Assembly: GCA_937911795.1 (NCBI GenBank)
Contig: CALDPJ010000300.1
Location: 1 to 5,932, forward strand
Origin: an uncultured Flavobacteriales bacterium
Lineage (GTDB): Bacteria; Bacteroidota; Bacteroidia; Flavobacteriales_D; SKUL01
Length of the DNA stretch: 5,932 nt
Direction of reading: 5' to 3'
Of this stretch, positions 3,640-5,932 are shown in pieces. Numbering within the stretch: position 1 is the stretch's first letter; every line of letters begins with the position of its first letter. The notes below the pieces were generated by a model. That model was not told the origin of the DNA. It searched no databases and saw only the letters and a program-made list of their open reading frames with translations. The translations under genes were made by a program, and so were the position numbers.

Positions 3640-5932
3640 AATTGTTTGGTCGGCATTGTCCTGGGTGTTTGGTCTTTTATCGCTCAATGCACAGCAGCAA
3701 CCCGTTAAAATCTCATTGCATTACGGATATCCCGATGTAGTTCTGCATGCTGTGGCTTCTGATGAAAACCAGTTGATTTATCTCTCTACGAACCATGGTT
3801 TTTATCGCTATGATGGAAGTGATTTAAAAGAAATTAACTGGCTTCCAAAAGATATCCCGGTTAGTAAACTGGTGGTAGCCGGAGATTCATTACTGATTGG
3901 CCAGAAATCGGGTCATTTTATTCTTGCATCCCTCTCACTCCAAAAAATTCTACTGAACGATTCCATCACCGATGTTTCGATTGGTCAGATGGCGGTGTGC
4001 AACGACCGGTCTTTACTCTTCGGAACCGCCGGAAATGGAATCTTCTTACGATCAACAGCAGGAGAAACTATTTCAGTAACCAGCGAACTAAGCGATCCGT
4101 ACATCAACCATCTTCATTTCAATCCCGTTTCCGGAATCGCAACCATTGCTACCGATCGGGGATTGGATCAACTTAAAATCACTGCTACAGGATCTCCGGA
4201 ATTTCTACAACACATTCACACAGAAAATGACATCTATCGAAGCATCGTTTCGGGATCCGGTGATGACTTAATCGCTTCCGGAGACGTTTCAGGGCTGCTA
4301 AAAATTACAACAGGAAATTCCGGACCTGAGATATTGAAAGCGGATTCGAATCCGCAACGCGAAAAACTATTTCATGCACTCGATCAAATCTGGGTGCTGG
4401 AGAATCAATTCGTCATTCACAAACTGGCTGGCCTGCAAAATACGACGCCCGTTTTTCAGGAAATTGCGCGGTTTTCTGAACCCGTTGTCGATATTCTGGG
4501 CATCCACGAAGGCTATTTGATGGTCTGGCAGCGCGATGGAACACTGCAACTGGTGCCCGTAAATTACTCGACATTCAAATCGATTGGCAGGACTTCAATG
4601 TCCGGAATTACGGCCATGTGCAGAACTCCTGATGGAACCATTTGGGCAGCAAGAGAAGATGAATTAATAGAAATTTCAAACCAAGAAGGAATCGTTCAGG
4701 TTCTGCGAACCATACAGTTACCCGAAACGAGCAACTTCCCGATCATCAGTCTCGCAGAAAAAAACAATCGGTTGCTGGCTGGCTCGTTCGGTGATGGGTT
4801 ATTTGTATTCGATCTTCAAACCAATAATCTGCTGGCCCACCTCAACGAAGGAACGGGCCTGGACAACAACAGCATCCTCGACATTGCTGTAAGCGAAAAC
4901 AACATCTGGATTTCAACCATGTCCGGCGTGCAATCGGTTTCAGGAAAAACAGAACCCGAGCTCCACAGTCTGAGCGGATCACCGGGATATATTTACTGCC
5001 TGAAAGCCAACAGCGATGGGCGTCTTTTCGTGGGAAGTCAGGGAGAATCAATGTTTGTAAATGAAGGTATGCACTTACAACCGGCCATTGAAAATGATAC
5101 CACGACGCATTCTTTCATCAGCATTGAATGTGACGCTCAAGGCAACATTTGGGGACTGACAACCGATTCAAAATTATTTCGTGTTGAAAACCATGAATTT
5201 CAGCCCCACCCACTCAACGACGAACTCACCGGCCTGGCAGCGTACCGGCTTTTTTCTTCTCCTTCGGGTCATGTCGGTTTGATTTCAGATCACGCACTGT
5301 ATGATATTTCAGAAATGAACTCTGCCTATGAATTACTCGGTGCTCCGGGACTTTTTACCAGTGAGTATCAAAATATTTCGACGGTGGATTCGGATGGAGA
5401 CTTTTGGTTGGCGGGTATAAATGGATTGGTTTTAATAGAAGCACGGGTGCTGAAAAGTAACAACCTACCCCGAACAGAAATTGAAACGCTGTATGTTAAT
5501 CGGGAACTCTCCGAACTGAATAGCACGGGATCTTTCGGGCACACCGCAAACAATCTGAGTTTCATTCTCCGCTCCGTCTGGCATGATCCGTACCGACCAG
5601 TGGTGAGTGAATATCGGATGGCTGGTCTCGACACCACCTGGAGAACCATCATAGACAAGGAGTTGCATTTCGCAAAACTTTCACCCGGCAAGTACGATCT
5701 AGAATTGCGCACACTTTTTGGCCCGACAATGAATCCGGTTCATAGTACGAATTATGCTTTTCAAATCGCTCCGCCAATTTATATGCAAAGCTGGTTTATT
5801 GTGTTGATGGCTGTTTTACTCCTGATGCTACTCGTTGTGGGAATTCGTTGGAGAGATCGTCGAATGGCTACCGCAATGGCTTTGAAAACCGAGCGAATCC
5901 AAACCCGGTTTGAATTGCTGAAGAATCAGATA
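3629..5932 (+). CDS. Reg_prop/Y_Y_Y membrane sensor, probable LytS-type histidine kinase; 3' end outside window
   Basis: The reading frame runs 768 codons from the ATG at 3629 to the window edge without a stop. A signal peptide (1-21, cleavage likely LNA-QQQ) is followed by a large periplasmic region (about 25-615) of two-component-regulator propeller type. Recurring strand motifs include HGFYRYDG (56-63), DGTIWAARED (335-344), NNIWISTMSGV (424-434), GRLFVGSQG (464-472), GNIWGL (505-510) and GDFWLAGINGLVLI (590-603). A Y_Y_Y domain (about 637-710) contains SEYRMAGLDTTW (660-671) and LSPGKYDLELRT (684-695). One transmembrane helix spans about 721-741. The final residues, RIQTRFELLKNQI, are exactly how LytS/His_kinase (PF06580) domains lead into NPHFLFN, so the kinase core should start at the next codon. 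The stimulus is unknown. The start overlaps the YceI-like gene by 11 bp, suggesting translational coupling. Confidence 0.88.
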   Translation, partial: MRNKIVWSALSWVFGLLSLNAQQQPVKISLHYGYPDVVLHAVASDENQLIYLSTNHGFYRYDGSDLKEINWLPKDIPVSKLVVAGDSLLIGQKSGHFILASLSLQKILLNDSITDVSIGQMAVCNDRSLLFGTAGNGIFLRSTAGETISVTSELSDPYINHLHFNPVSGIATIATDRGLDQLKITATGSPEFLQHIHTENDIYRSIVSGSGDDLIASGDVSGLLKITTGNSGPEILKADSNPQREKLFHALDQIWVLENQFVIHKLAGLQNTTPVFQEIARFSEPVVDILGIHEGYLMVWQRDGTLQLVPVNYSTFKSIGRTSMSGITAMCRTPDGTIWAAREDELIEISNQEGIVQVLRTIQLPETSNFPIISLAEKNNRLLAGSFGDGLFVFDLQTNNLLAHLNEGTGLDNNSILDIAVSENNIWISTMSGVQSVSGKTEPELHSLSGSPGYIYCLKANSDGRLFVGSQGESMFVNEGMHLQPAIENDTTTHSFISIECDAQGNIWGLTTDSKLFRVENHEFQPHPLNDELTGLAAYRLFSSPSGHVGLISDHALYDISEMNSAYELLGAPGLFTSEYQNISTVDSDGDFWLAGINGLVLIEARVLKSNNLPRTEIETLYVNRELSELNSTGSFGHTANNLSFILRSVWHDPYRPVVSEYRMAGLDTTWRTIIDKELHFAKLSPGKYDLELRTLFGPTMNPVHSTNYAFQIAPPIYMQSWFIVLMAVLLLMLLVVGIRWRDRRMATAMALKTERIQTRFELLKNQI

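Noticed and set aside
5368..5712. Minus-strand open frames (114 and 67 codons) opposite the sensor gene
   Set aside because: They are antisense to the Y_Y_Y domain and last propeller blade, two overlapping frames on the same strand, typical of chance frames.

Overview
The window looks like a piece of a Bacteroidota chromosome, probably from an environmental Flavobacteriia/Sphingobacteriia-type organism. The first gene ends in a type IX secretion (T9SS) type A sorting domain, a GEVED domain is present, the last gene is a Reg_prop/Y_Y_Y sensor of the kind common in this phylum, TAnnTTTG-type -7 boxes lie upstream of genes, and start codons lack Shine-Dalgarno sequences.

Layout. (1) Positions 1-2475 (+) hold the 3' part of a large secreted subtilisin-family (S8) protease: end of propeptide, catalytic domain, two fibronectin type III-like domains, GEVED domain and T9SS tail. 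A strong intrinsic terminator follows at 2496-2529. (2) Positions 2530-3000 have no protein gene but are densely structured. An intact CAT-anticodon tRNA (Ile2 more likely than elongator Met) sits on the minus strand at 2719-2792 with its own terminator at 2675-2705. It is bracketed by fragments of the same tRNA. Downstream in its own direction is a 54-bp repeat carrying the tRNA's last 11 nt plus a second copy of the terminator. Upstream is a 29-nt 5' fragment of the tRNA, split by an 86-bp palindromic element. (3) Positions 3061-3639 (+) encode a small exported YceI-like protein. (4) From 3629 to the window end (+), overlapping the previous gene by 11 bp, runs a long gene still open at the edge. 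It encodes a periplasmic beta-propeller sensor with a Y_Y_Y domain, one transmembrane helix and the first residues of what is almost certainly a LytS-type histidine kinase domain.

How the genes fit together. The YceI-like gene and the sensor kinase form a translationally coupled pair behind a plausible promoter at 3014-3040. This suggests, without proof, that the YceI-like protein acts with or is controlled by the sensor in the periplasm. The protease is a separate transcription unit. The tRNA is read in the opposite direction, apparently from a promoter near 2962-2969 that lies in front of the broken tRNA copy.

The most unusual item is the 86-bp element at 2833-2918. Its two halves are inverted copies of one hairpin and differ at 11 of 43 positions. 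Eight of those differences form four compensatory base-pair changes and the other three fall in unpaired positions, as expected if each arm's fold is maintained. It sits exactly inside the D-loop of a duplicated tRNA fragment without a visible target-site duplication.
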